Below, piece after piece: positions 36,481 to 44,830 of a stretch of DNA of 64,000 bases; the first letter of the stretch is position 1; each line of letters opens with the position of its first letter. The position numbers and the translations under genes were made by a program. Under the pieces are notes generated by a model. It was not told the DNA's origin. It saw only the letters and a program-made list of their open reading frames with translations, and ran no database searches. This DNA comes from Shewanella indica (GTDB lineage Bacteria > Pseudomonadota > Gammaproteobacteria > Enterobacterales > Shewanellaceae), in NCBI RefSeq assembly GCF_002836975.1, contig NZ_NIJK01000012.1, forward strand, positions 1,131-65,130. The letters run 5' to 3'.

Positions 36481-38673
36481 ATGTCCAAGTTTACCGTACC
36501 TACTCTGCTTGCCAGCACCATTCAGATGTTGCTGTGGGCACCCGTTCATGCCGCCGATAATCCCGGCGTTGAAAATCAAGATGAGCAACAAGCCATGGAA
36601 GTGATAGTCGTCAGCGGCGACTTTCGTGGTCTGACGCTGGAGAAGATGCCCTCCAGCGTGACTGTTATCGACGAGCAGCGCATTGAAGATCAAGGCGCCG
36701 AGCATTTCGAAGACATGTTGGGTAACGTAGCCAACTTCAACTGGTCAGGTGCCAGCTCCCGGCCAAGATACTTCCAGATCCGCGGTGTAGGTGAGCAGGA
36801 GCAATACCAGGGAGCGCCCAACTCCTCTGTGGGCTTTATTATCGACGATATCGATCTCTCCGGGCTGGGCAGCGTTTCCAGCCTGTACGACCTGCAGCAG
36901 TTTGAAGTGCTGCGCGGCCCCCAGGGCACCAGCTATGGCGCCAATGCCCTGGCCGGTCTTATCTATCTCAAGAGCAATGATCCCACAGACGTGTTCGAGC
37001 ACGGCGCCGAAGTCTCGCTCGGTAATGATAATCTGCAAACCTTTAGCGGCTTCAGCTCCGGCCCAGTGACTGATTCCGGCAAGCTGCTCTATCGTGTGGC
37101 GCTGCAGCAACACAAGCAGAACGGTTATCGCGACAACCTGTATCTGGGCCGTGACGATACCAATGAGCGTGATGAATTCAGCGGCCGTATCAAGCTGCGC
37201 TGGTACGCCACCGACAAATTGCAGGCGGACTTCACTCTACTGCATGCCGATTTTGACAATGGTTATGATGCCTGGACTTTGGACAATAACGGCTTCGATA
37301 CCATTACCGATGCGCCGGGCGTCGACAAGCAGCGCACCACGGGATCCAGTCTCAAGCTGAGCTATACCGGCTTTGAGGCTTTTGAGCTGGTGTCCCTGTC
37401 AAGCTATGCCGCTACAGATCATCACCACGGTTACGACGGTGACTGGGCCAACCCGGATTACTGGGCCGGGAAAGAGTGCGGCGGCGCACCCTGTGAGTAC
37501 GATTACACCTGGGATAAACGCGGCGAGCGGCGTACTCTGTCACAGGAGTTCAGATTCAGCTCCAACGAGGCCGGGCGGATTTTCGGCGGCAGCACAGACT
37601 GGCTGGCCGGGCTCTATTTTATGGATCTCGATGAGGACAATGATCTCTACTCTGAATCCAACGGCGGGCCGGATGAAGTGCTGACTTCCCGCTACAGCGC
37701 CAGTAACTATGCGGTGTTTGCCCAGTTGGACTCAGATCTGGGGGCGGGCTACAGCCTGTCTATCGGTGCTCGTCTCGAGCGACGTGAGAGTGACTACAGC
37801 GACAGCAAAGGTGATGCCTTTAGCCCATCGGAAAACATGTGGGGCGGCCATATCGCCCTGTCCAAGGCGCTGGCTGAACACCATGAAGCCTATGCTCGGA
37901 TAGCCAGGGGCTACAAGGCTGGTGGTTTCAATATGACGCTGCCCCAGGAGCTGGCCGACAAGAAAGAGTTCGATACCGAAATCCTCTACAACTATGAACT
38001 GGGGCTGAAATCCAGCTGGGCCGATGGCTTGTTGGATACTCGTCTGGCACTGTTCTTTATGGACAGGGAAGATCAGCAGGTAGCGGCCTCGCTGCAGGAT
38101 CCTGTCGATCCCCAGCGCTTTATTCTGTTCACCGAAACTATCGATCCCCAGCACTTTATTCTGTTCACCGAAAACGCCGGCAGCTCCAATAACTATGGCG
38201 CCGAGCTGGAAGCCAACTGGTATCCCACAGATTCACTGCAGTTCTACACCAGCCTTGGGTATCTGCAGACAGAATACGGTGATTACCTGTATCAGGGTAA
38301 ATATGGCAACCCTGTGGATCTCAGTGGCCGGGAACTGGCCCACTCGCCGAGATGGACCTATAGTCTCGGCATGACCTGGCGCAATGACATGGGCTGGTTT
38401 GCCAACCTCAACAGCAGTGGCAAGAGTGCGTTCTATTACTCAGACAGCAATGACTCCCGCTCTGAAGACTATCAAGTGGTCAACGCCAAGCTGGGCTATG
38501 AGGCAGACAAGTGGTCGATTTACCTCTGGGGTCGCAACCTGTTCGATGAAAAATACGGCGTGCGCGGTTTCTACTTCGGCAATGAGCCGGATCAAAACTG
38601 GGCCAAGAAGCAATATATCCGCTACGGGGACCCACGCCAGATTGGTGTGACCTTCAAGGTCAAATTTATCTGA
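36481..38673 (+). CDS. TonB-dependent receptor, probably for thiamin or a thiamin precursor
   Basis: A 730-residue outer-membrane receptor. The signal peptide is cleaved near PVHA-A, a TonB-box-like MEVIVVSG lies about residues 39-46, the plug domain has DMLGNVANFNWSG and FEVLRGPQGTSYGANALAG, and the beta-barrel ends in V-K-F-I with a C-terminal aromatic-flanked strand. The TPP riboswitch and following thiamin genes point to thiamin-family substrates. Residues 542-565 are a 12-residue tandem duplication (VDPQRFILFTET and IDPQHFILFTEN), probably in an extracellular loop. Confidence 0.92.
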   Translation: MSKFTVPTLLASTIQMLLWAPVHAADNPGVENQDEQQAMEVIVVSGDFRGLTLEKMPSSVTVIDEQRIEDQGAEHFEDMLGNVANFNWSGASSRPRYFQIRGVGEQEQYQGAPNSSVGFIIDDIDLSGLGSVSSLYDLQQFEVLRGPQGTSYGANALAGLIYLKSNDPTDVFEHGAEVSLGNDNLQTFSGFSSGPVTDSGKLLYRVALQQHKQNGYRDNLYLGRDDTNERDEFSGRIKLRWYATDKLQADFTLLHADFDNGYDAWTLDNNGFDTITDAPGVDKQRTTGSSLKLSYTGFEAFELVSLSSYAATDHHHGYDGDWANPDYWAGKECGGAPCEYDYTWDKRGERRTLSQEFRFSSNEAGRIFGGSTDWLAGLYFMDLDEDNDLYSESNGGPDEVLTSRYSASNYAVFAQLDSDLGAGYSLSIGARLERRESDYSDSKGDAFSPSENMWGGHIALSKALAEHHEAYARIARGYKAGGFNMTLPQELADKKEFDTEILYNYELGLKSSWADGLLDTRLALFFMDREDQQVAASLQDPVDPQRFILFTETIDPQHFILFTENAGSSNNYGAELEANWYPTDSLQFYTSLGYLQTEYGDYLYQGKYGNPVDLSGRELAHSPRWTYSLGMTWRNDMGWFANLNSSGKSAFYYSDSNDSRSEDYQVVNAKLGYEADKWSIYLWGRNLFDEKYGVRGFYFGNEPDQNWAKKQYIRYGDPRQIGVTFKVKFI
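38104..38175 (+). repeat. 36-bp tandem duplication inside the TonB receptor gene
   Basis: Two consecutive 36-nt units (38104-38139 and 38140-38175) differ at only a few bases and keep the reading frame. They add 12 residues. The near-identity suggests a recent duplication. Confidence 0.85.
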
Positions 38674-38736
38674 TGGCATAAGCCGTTGTCGGCCGGGGTG
38701 TGTAGCAGTGCCCCGGTTCATTACAGGAGATGTAAA

Positions 38737-38997
38737 ATGAAGTTAACTGCCGAAATCAGCATGTATCCGCTCCACGATGAGTATCTGGAGCCTATTCAAT
38801 GGTTTATCAAGCGCCTGGACACTTATGCCAACATAGAGAGAACCACCAATGCCATGGCGACACAGGTGTGCGGTGATTATGCCGAGGTGATGGCCATGCT
38901 GGCCACTGAGATGCAGGCAGCGCACGAGAAATTTGGCAAGGCGGTGTTTGTCTGTAAATTTATCGGCGGTGAGCTGAACTTGGGCCACAGGGAATAA
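38737..38997 (+). CDS. Thiamin-binding YkoF/MTH1187-like protein
   Basis: An 86-residue protein of the small ACT-like thiamin-binding group (YkoF/YqgV/MTH1187 type). It begins MKLTAEISMYPL, has WFIKRLDTYANIERTTNAMATQVCGDYAEVM, and ends VFVCKFIGGEL. The start at 38737 follows AGGAG; a longer frame begins 17 codons upstream. It lies between the receptor and the PnuT-like transporter in a riboswitch-led operon, which supports binding of thiamin or hydroxymethylpyrimidine. Stop and next start are separated by 3 nt. Confidence 0.8.
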   Translation: MKLTAEISMYPLHDEYLEPIQWFIKRLDTYANIERTTNAMATQVCGDYAEVMAMLATEMQAAHEKFGKAVFVCKFIGGELNLGHRE

Positions 38998-39000
38998 CCC

Positions 39001-39651
39001 ATGAGTGAATTCTCGCACTGGCTCGCCGAGGCCGGCTCTCAGGCCCAGGGAATGGGCGCTTGGGAAGCGGTAGCCGTGGTATTGGCCTTGGCCTATCTGC
39101 TGCTGGCCATGAAAGCCAATATCTGGTGTTGGGCGGCAGCCTTTGCCAGCACTGCCATCTACACTGTGCTGTTCTGGAAAGTCGCGCTGCTGATGGAGTC
39201 AGTGCTCAACGTCTATTACATGGCGATGGCGTTGTACGGATACTGGCTCTGGCGCCGGGGTGGGGAAAACCATCAAGGAGTGGCTGTGACCTCCTGGCCC
39301 TGGCAGCGGCACCTGGTGCTGATTTTGTTGACTGGGTTGGTGTCTCTGTTTGTCGGTCATATGATGGCGACTTTCACTCAGGCAGCCTTTCCCTACCTGG
39401 ATGCGGCAACCAGCTGTTTTGCTGTGATGACGACTTTTCTGGTGGCGCGCAAAGTGCTGGAAAACTGGCTCTATTGGGTGGTTATCGATCTGGTGTCCAT
39501 CTATCTCTATTTAAGCAAGGGCTTGATGTTGACCTCACTCTTGTTTGTGCTCTACGTGGGGATGGCGGTAGCCGGATACTTTATCTGGCGCGCCAGAGCC
39601 CAGGAATCCCGCGGTCGCGACTCCTCACAGCTTGAAAGCGGCGCGGCATGA
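39001..39651 (+). CDS. pnuT: PnuC/PnuT-family vitamin transporter
   Basis: A 216-residue inner-membrane protein with about seven hydrophobic segments. PnuC-family landmarks include NIWCWAAAFASTAIYTVLFW, the stretch VLNVYYMAMALYGYWLWRR and WLYWVVIDLVSIYLYLSKG. PnuC imports nicotinamide riboside, whereas family members under TPP riboswitches (PnuT) are assigned to thiamin. The operon context supports PnuT. The kinase gene starts four bases before this gene ends, fitting uptake coupled to phosphorylation. Confidence 0.88.
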   Translation: MSEFSHWLAEAGSQAQGMGAWEAVAVVLALAYLLLAMKANIWCWAAAFASTAIYTVLFWKVALLMESVLNVYYMAMALYGYWLWRRGGENHQGVAVTSWPWQRHLVLILLTGLVSLFVGHMMATFTQAAFPYLDAATSCFAVMTTFLVARKVLENWLYWVVIDLVSIYLYLSKGLMLTSLLFVLYVGMAVAGYFIWRARAQESRGRDSSQLESGAA

Positions 39652-40766
39652 AAGGCAAACCGCTGACAGAACTTGAGGCCAGTCTGGGTGAAGGTTTGAG
39701 CTGCGAGCTCAACGCCGCCCTCAAGCGGCTACAGTTGTGGCCGCTTGAGGGGGCCAAGCCGCTCACCCTTGGGCTAAGCAACCAAAACTGGCTCTTGCAG
39801 GCCGGCAGCGAGTTATTGGTGCTGAGAGTCAATTCCCCGGGCTCAGACCGTATCTGCGACAGAAACAACGAACTGGCATGTTGGCGGGTTGCCGAGAAGG
39901 CGAATTTGGCACCAGGGCTGATTTGGGTCAGCGCTGACAAGGGGTTATATCTGAGCCGCTTTATCGAACAAGCGCCGCAAGCCAACTGGCAGCAGTTACT
40001 CGCATCCAAAGGCGCGGCCGAGATCGCAAGCGCGGCTCATAATGCCTTTGTTAATCGCAACAGCTTCTCTGGCCTGCCTGAGCGCAAACATGATTCTAAG
40101 CATGATTCTAAACATGAGTCTAAACATGAACCTAAACATGAACCTAAACATGAAGTTGGCTCAGGCGCTGTATTGGGAGCCAGGCAAGGAAAATCACCTC
40201 AGGCCTTGCTGCTGGAGTTGCTGCTGGGGCTGAGAGCATTGCCGGCCCCCAAGCTCGAAATCAGTGTTGCCGAGCAGTGGCGCATCTATCTGGAGCGGCT
40301 CGATGACATGGCACTGAGCCGGGGGCAGCCTTCAAGCTGGCAACAGCGGCTCATGCAACTTCATTCGGCCCAAGGGTTATTCGAGCAGTGCAACACTCGG
40401 CTGGAGGCCTGCCTGCTGAGGCTGCAGTATTGTCACAGGGATCTCAATCCTCATAATTTGCTGCTGGCCGAGGATGGACTCAAGTGCGTCGATTTTGAAT
40501 ATGCCTGCGCTTCCCACCCGCTGTTTGAGTTGGCCGGGGTGCTGTCATCCCATCAACTGAGCGCCGATGGGCAACAGTGGCTCATCTATCACTATCTTGA
40601 GCAGCATCCGCATTTAACCGGCGATGCTCACCTGGCCGTGGCTGCAGCTGTCGATGTCTACTGGCTGTTTGCCTGCTGCTGGGCCTTGCAGATGGCCTGG
40701 GACAATCAGCAGCAGTCTTATCTCGACTGGTTTGATGACTTCTGGCATCTTGTAAAGCATCAATGA
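39648..40766 (+). CDS. APH/choline-kinase-like phosphotransferase, probable thiamin kinase
   Basis: A 372-residue kinase of the aminoglycoside-phosphotransferase fold. An N-lobe segment LTLGLSNQNWLLQ binds nucleotide. The catalytic loop is CHRDLNPHNLLL (near residue 262) and the metal-binding Asp is in LKCVDFEYA. Coupling to the PnuT-like transporter suggests it traps imported thiamin by phosphorylation. Residues 147-169 are six Lys-His-Asp/Glu-x units between the lobes, encoded by a 12-bp tandem repeat. This insertion is not part of the fold and could bind metal or be a neutral expansion. Confidence 0.8.
   Translation: MKGKPLTELEASLGEGLSCELNAALKRLQLWPLEGAKPLTLGLSNQNWLLQAGSELLVLRVNSPGSDRICDRNNELACWRVAEKANLAPGLIWVSADKGLYLSRFIEQAPQANWQQLLASKGAAEIASAAHNAFVNRNSFSGLPERKHDSKHDSKHESKHEPKHEPKHEVGSGAVLGARQGKSPQALLLELLLGLRALPAPKLEISVAEQWRIYLERLDDMALSRGQPSSWQQRLMQLHSAQGLFEQCNTRLEACLLRLQYCHRDLNPHNLLLAEDGLKCVDFEYACASHPLFELAGVLSSHQLSADGQQWLIYHYLEQHPHLTGDAHLAVAAAVDVYWLFACCWALQMAWDNQQQSYLDWFDDFWHLVKHQ
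40086..40154 (+). repeat. 12-bp in-frame tandem repeat (about six units)
   Basis: Units of the form AAACATGA-N-CCT or -TCT follow one another from 40086 with 1-3 base changes each. Each encodes K-H-D/E-S/P. The sequence composition is unlike the flanking GC-rich kinase gene. Slippage could change the unit number without breaking the frame. Confidence 0.9.
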
Positions 40767-40818
40767 GTCAGGCAGGGAAGCTGTCGCCTGGTCTTAGCCA
40801 ACTTAAAGAATTTAATGG

Positions 40819-41664
40819 ATGAAACGCATTGTTATTGCCCTGGCGCTGCTTATTGCGCTCAGTGCCTGCTCCACCAAGGTCAGCTATTATTTCCTCGATT
40901 GGGCCATAGAGTGGCAGCTGGAAGATTATGTCACTCTCGACCGGCAACAGGAGCAGGCGTTTGACGCCATTCTCGACCCTTTTCTCGCCTGGCATCGCCG
41001 CCAGGAGCTACCCAGATACAGTGCCCAGTTAAAAACGCTGCAAACCGAGCTTGCCGATGGCACTTTAACGCCACAGAGTTGGCGCCATCATGTGGATACG
41101 GCAAGAGATCACTGGTTTCGGCTGTTTGCCCAGGTGTTTGACGATCTTTTGCCCCTTATCGCCTCTTTGAGTGACAAACAGGTCGCCCAGGTGATTGCCA
41201 AACTGGAGGCCGATGAGCAGGAGCTGGTGGATGAATACAAGGACAAGAACCAGGAACAACTGATTGAAGATGCGGATGAACGGCTGGAGGAGCTGTTTGC
41301 CGATTGGCTGGGGCGTTTGAGTGAGCAGCAAAAGGCCCTGATCCATGAGCACAACAGCCGCCGACTGGCGACCCTGGATATGTGGCTCGAGTATCGTCAC
41401 GAGTGGCTCCGGCAGTTCAAACAAGCCTTGCTGCAACGCAGTGATTCTGACTTGTTGGCGCAGCGCTTGCGGCTGCTGATGACATCGCCCGATGAGCTCA
41501 AGTCAGATGTGCACAAGCAGAAATTGGCGCAGAACACGGAAAACTTCGGCATGCTGTTATTGCAACTGCACCAGAGCCTGAGTGAGCGCCAGCAAAAACA
41601 CTTCAAGCGTAAGCTGGGCAACTTGATTGACGATCTGGATGAACTGAGTCAGGCATCGCCTTGA
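40819..41664 (+). CDS. DUF6279-type lipoprotein
   Basis: A 281-residue lipoprotein precursor. The signal MKRIVIALALLIALSAC has lipobox L-S-A-C, then YYFLDWAIEWQLEDYVTLDRQQEQAFDAILDPFLAWHR, a pattern of the DUF6279 family. The rest is strongly helical and rich in Leu, Gln, Glu and Arg, probably a long alpha-helical domain. Function unknown. It follows the thiamin kinase by 52 nt and could be read through, but it has no link to thiamin. Confidence 0.82.
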   Translation: MKRIVIALALLIALSACSTKVSYYFLDWAIEWQLEDYVTLDRQQEQAFDAILDPFLAWHRRQELPRYSAQLKTLQTELADGTLTPQSWRHHVDTARDHWFRLFAQVFDDLLPLIASLSDKQVAQVIAKLEADEQELVDEYKDKNQEQLIEDADERLEELFADWLGRLSEQQKALIHEHNSRRLATLDMWLEYRHEWLRQFKQALLQRSDSDLLAQRLRLLMTSPDELKSDVHKQKLAQNTENFGMLLLQLHQSLSERQQKHFKRKLGNLIDDLDELSQASP

Positions 41665-41672
41665 GTTGGCAC

Positions 41673-41739
41673 AGCCCTGAGCTTATGAGGCAGACATAGC
41701 CCTGAGCTTATGAGGCAGACATAACCCTGAGCTTATGGG
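41673..41739 (+). repeat. 25-bp tandem repeat (2.7 copies)
   Basis: Two perfect 25-nt units (41673-41697 and 41698-41722), AGCCCTGAGCTTATGAGG plus CAGACAT, are followed by a third truncated at 41739. It begins 9 nt past the lipoprotein stop and leads into the partial MITE end. Confidence 0.9.
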
Positions 41740-41778
41740 GTCGTAAAGCGGGTCTTTGGTCTGTAGAACGGGCATTGG

Positions 41779-41858
41779 ACCATTTGTCCGCGAACCACGC
41801 CTTGCATCCAGGCCCGTAAGCGGACGCAGAGCAGGCATGGGACTTGTTTGCAGCTTCC
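41779..41858 (-). repeat. Partial MITE-like end (right orientation)
   Basis: About 80 nt are nearly identical to 32387-32464, the right part of the complete element. The terminal 19 nt (41840-41858) match 17 of 19 positions of its inverted repeat. The left end is missing. Together with 5699-5745 it shows that the element is a dispersed family. The remaining gap to 41940 has a strong ribosome site only. Confidence 0.75.
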
Positions 41859-41940
41859 TAAAGTAAAGACTGAAATAAAATCGCTTATTGCCGGGTCAAC
41901 TGCAACATGACAGGAATACTCCCCGAATAAGGAGGTTTTC

Positions 41941-42552
41941 ATGCAAGCCATCATTCAAACCTATGCGGCATTTTTGAAATCACTGCGACACTTCGATGGC
42001 CTGGCACCTTTGGCGCTGCGGCTCTATCTGGCGCCGGTGCTGGTGCAGGCCGGTTACAACAAACTCAGCCACTTCAGTGACACTGCGGCCTGGTTCGGTA
42101 ATCCGGACTGGGGGCTGGGCTTGCCCATGCCTGAAGTGATGGTGGCGCTGGCCGCCGGGACCGAATTTTTTGGTGGCTTGCTGCTTCTGCTCGGGTTGGC
42201 CACTCGGCTGGTGGCTATCCCCATGAGTATTACCATGTTGGTGGCGGCCTTCAGTGTGCACTGGTCCAACGGCTGGCTGGCGATTGCCGATCCCTCATCC
42301 TGGCTCGCAAACGACAGGGTGATGGCTTCGGTGGAGAAGCTTGAGCGGGCCAAGGGGATACTGCAGGAGCACGGCAATTACGACTGGCTTACCAGTTCGG
42401 GTAACCTGGTGATCCTCAACAACGGCATTGAGTTTGCGGCTACTTATTTCATTATGCTGTTGGTATTGCTGTTTATGGGCGGCGGCCGTTACACCAGTGT
42501 GGACTATTTTATTGGCCGTAAATGGCTGCCCAAAACCGCTAACCTCGGCTGA
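41941..42552 (+). CDS. DoxX-family membrane protein
   Basis: A 203-residue inner-membrane protein of the DoxX family with four hydrophobic segments. The family pattern is LALRLYLAPVLVQAGYNKLSHF, then a central GTEFFGGLLLLLGLATRLVAIPMSITMLVA and a last helix ending FMGGGRYTSVDYFIGRKW. A soluble loop of about 50 residues (WSNGWLAIADPSSWLAN...) separates the later helices. AAGGAGG lies 5 nt before ATG. The molecular role of the family is unsettled. No DoxX-linked partner is adjacent. Confidence 0.87.
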   Translation: MQAIIQTYAAFLKSLRHFDGLAPLALRLYLAPVLVQAGYNKLSHFSDTAAWFGNPDWGLGLPMPEVMVALAAGTEFFGGLLLLLGLATRLVAIPMSITMLVAAFSVHWSNGWLAIADPSSWLANDRVMASVEKLERAKGILQEHGNYDWLTSSGNLVILNNGIEFAATYFIMLLVLLFMGGGRYTSVDYFIGRKWLPKTANLG

Positions 42553-42652
42553 TTGTTGCTTAAAACAAGTCGTCCTGCTTTTTTGCCTCTGGCGATCCGG
42601 GGCGGATTTGGTATCCTGTGAATTCATTGATATCTCAGCTGAGGATCGCGCA

Positions 42653-43201
42653 TTGGACGCACTTACTCTTCTTCTTACCCGTCAATCATGTCCACGACTG
42701 CAGGCTCCGGCGCCGAATGAGGCGCAACTGAAAATTATCCTGGATGCCGCGGCCAGAGTACCGGATCACGGTGGCCTGGCGCCCTGGGAGTTTATTATTG
42801 CTACCGGCGAAGGGCTCAATCGCCTGGCGGATATTTTTGTGGCGGCCGCAACAGCAGATGGTGCCGACGAGGGCTTTATCAACAAGGCTGCCGGTATGCC
42901 GCTCAGGGCGCCTATGGTGATAACCGTGGTTGCCAAGACCAAAGATCATCCCAAGGTCCCTGAGTTGGAGCAGCAATTGGCAGCCGGCTGCGCCGTGATG
43001 GCGATGCAGCAGGCCGCATTTGCCCAGGGGCTTGGCGGAATATGGCGCACTGGTGCCTTTGCCTTTGACTCTACGGTCAATACGGCGTTGGGGCTTGATG
43101 GCAGCGATCAGATAGTGGGTTTTCTCTATCTGGGCACCCCTGTGGTTGAAGCGCCGCTCAAAGCCACCAAAGAGGGCAGCGCCTTTGCCCGCTATCTCTG
43201 A
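42653..43201 (+). CDS. YdjA-like nitroreductase family protein
   Basis: A 182-residue FMN-dependent oxidoreductase matching E. coli YdjA. Similar segments include DALTLLLTRQSC at the start, ARVPDHGGLAPWEF, APMVITVVAK, GCAVMAMQQAAFAQGLGGIWR and IVGFLYLGTP. TTG at 42653 is the likely start: TGAGGA lies about 8 nt upstream and it gives the family length. The open frame continues 75 codons upstream without family similarity. The substrate is unknown. Confidence 0.9.
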   Translation: MDALTLLLTRQSCPRLQAPAPNEAQLKIILDAAARVPDHGGLAPWEFIIATGEGLNRLADIFVAAATADGADEGFINKAAGMPLRAPMVITVVAKTKDHPKVPELEQQLAAGCAVMAMQQAAFAQGLGGIWRTGAFAFDSTVNTALGLDGSDQIVGFLYLGTPVVEAPLKATKEGSAFARYL

Positions 43202-43268
43202 TAGCTGCCGGACACTCAATGGCGGAGAATTTGCCATGAGCTAAGCTCATGGCATCAAGCTATTACAT

Positions 43269-44009
43269 TCAGTTGCCTGTGACCGCAACCCCCACTTCCA
43301 GGCGTTCAAACCAGTCGAGAAACTCAGGTATCTGCTCGCCCCTGAATATCCGTCCGTGCTGCGGACATAAATAGTCCAGCTCCAGCTCTCTCACTCTGGC
43401 TATCCAGTCCTGTTTGGCGCGGTTGGAGGGCATCCATCTTTGATGAAAAAAGCGCATCTTCTCGGTATGACGGCCAAAGTCATCGACAAACAGCCCGGCA
43501 TCCGTGTCTTCCAGTGCCGCACCTATATCGCCTGACATAAGTATCTTGCCGACAGGGTCGTAGACATGAAAATTGCCGGAAGCGTGCAGATAATGCGCCG
43601 GGATAAACTGCACCTCTACGCCATCAAGCGTCAGCTTGCCGCCTTGATCTTTAATGGCCTGGTATTGGATATGCTCCATCCCGAAATGGCGGATGAAACC
43701 TTCCCAAATCCAGGGCGCGTGCAGCTGGGCCAGCTCCAGCGTCTGATCCCACAACCCCAGGGAGGAGATGATATCGGGATCCTGGTGGGAGGCGAATAGA
43801 TGGGTGAGCTGCTCTATGGGGATGTGACAAACCACATTGGCCAGCATGGGGGCAAATAGCTCTATGCCCCCCGGGTCCATCAGCAAAGCCTGCTCGGCAG
43901 TGACCAACATATATTGATTGGTGTCTATGATGCCGTCGGGTTTGTCCGGATCCCGGCCAAAATAGATCCATTTGTGGCTATGGGTTTCCAACAAGAGTTG
44001 GCTCTTCAT
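43269..44009 (-). CDS. ODP-type diiron protein of the metallo-beta-lactamase fold (FprA-like, no flavodoxin domain)
   Basis: A 246-residue stand-alone metallo-beta-lactamase-fold protein resembling the diiron domain of flavodiiron proteins. A full metal ligand set is visible: H-x-D-x-D in ASHQDPDI, His in IPAHYLHASGNF, bridging Asp in LMSGDIGAA, and His in CPQHGRIF. The flavodoxin domain needed for oxygen reduction is absent, so a binding or sensing role is more likely than catalysis. It follows a chemoreceptor-tip-like gene by 12 nt on the same strand. ODP proteins paired with chemoreceptors are known as oxygen/iron sensors in spirochaetes. A sensing role here is inferred from that pairing. 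Confidence 0.82.
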   Translation of the reverse strand: MKSQLLLETHSHKWIYFGRDPDKPDGIIDTNQYMLVTAEQALLMDPGGIELFAPMLANVVCHIPIEQLTHLFASHQDPDIISSLGLWDQTLELAQLHAPWIWEGFIRHFGMEHIQYQAIKDQGGKLTLDGVEVQFIPAHYLHASGNFHVYDPVGKILMSGDIGAALEDTDAGLFVDDFGRHTEKMRFFHQRWMPSNRAKQDWIARVRELELDYLCPQHGRIFRGEQIPEFLDWFERLEVGVAVTGN

Positions 44010-44021
44010 CCCTGTACTCCC

Positions 44022-44630
44022 TTATTGTTCAAGTAATTGAATCGCCTTATCTACCTGAGTGCGGATCGCGCCGGCAGCAGCATCGACCCGGTTGGCAACA
44101 TGGTTGAAAGTGGCCTGATCGGCGGGTTTTATCCGGCAGGCTTCGATGCGGCACAGCGAGGCCAGCACTTTAGCGGTTTTCAGCTGCTGGCAGAGCTCTT
44201 CCAATTGCAATTCAATGTCCAGGCTCAGGCGTTTGCACTGCTGCTCAAGGGCCGTAAAGTGTTGGCTGTTCTTCTCCAGCGCCGGCATGATGCTGTCGCC
44301 ATAACGGGCTTTGCGGGCTTTCTCCCTGGCGCGGGCAAATTGCAGCATCGCCTTGCGGACTCTGGTCTGCTCGCTGGTCAGGCGGCTGATGGTCTGCGCC
44401 AGATGATTGATTTTCGCGGCTGAGTGGGTGGTGAAATGCGCCAGTTCGTCGATGGAGTGGGTCAGCGCCTTGAAGCCCAGTGCCATGCTGCCGGCACGAA
44501 TCGATGCCGCCTGGGCATTGCTGGCGATAATATTGATCTCTTTGCAGTGGCCCTGAGTCTTTTCCAGTTCGGCGGCTATGATGGCGGCACGAACATAGAA
44601 CTGACGCGTTGGTTGACGTTCTGATCCCAT
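44022..44630 (-). CDS. Minimal soluble chemoreceptor-tip-like protein
   Basis: A 202-residue all-helical protein without membrane segments or a sensor domain. Residues about 30-80 (INIIASNAQAASIRAGSMALGFKAL...ELAHFTTHSAAKINHL) align with the signalling hairpin tip of methyl-accepting chemotaxis proteins: the N-A-x6-R-A-G-x3-G-F spacing is preserved. The trimer-contact Glu of canonical tips is replaced by Ala, while the contact Arg is kept. The C-terminal half is another helical segment with several Cys. Its gene is directly upstream of the ODP gene, so the two are probably co-expressed. Whether it binds CheA or CheW is unknown. Confidence 0.7.
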   Translation of the reverse strand: MGSERQPTRQFYVRAAIIAAELEKTQGHCKEINIIASNAQAASIRAGSMALGFKALTHSIDELAHFTTHSAAKINHLAQTISRLTSEQTRVRKAMLQFARAREKARKARYGDSIMPALEKNSQHFTALEQQCKRLSLDIELQLEELCQQLKTAKVLASLCRIEACRIKPADQATFNHVANRVDAAAGAIRTQVDKAIQLLEQ

Positions 44631-44830
44631 AATTCACTGTTTTACAGTCATAATCCTGTTTGAGAGTATAGAAGATAATTCACTTCCCAACCGGCGCGAG
44701 CCGATTTTTCCCGTCAATGGATTCAAGCCATAACTCAAGCGCTTGAATTTGCACTTTGTTTAGCTTGAAGAACCGCTTTGAGAATAGATAATTAGTGTTG
44801 TAACCATATGAATTAAAAGTTTTATTTTGA

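Noticed and set aside
43232..43254. Hairpin TGCCATGAGC/GCTCATGGCA between the nitroreductase and ODP genes
   Set aside because: The stem is perfect, but there is no T run on either strand, so it was not called a terminator.
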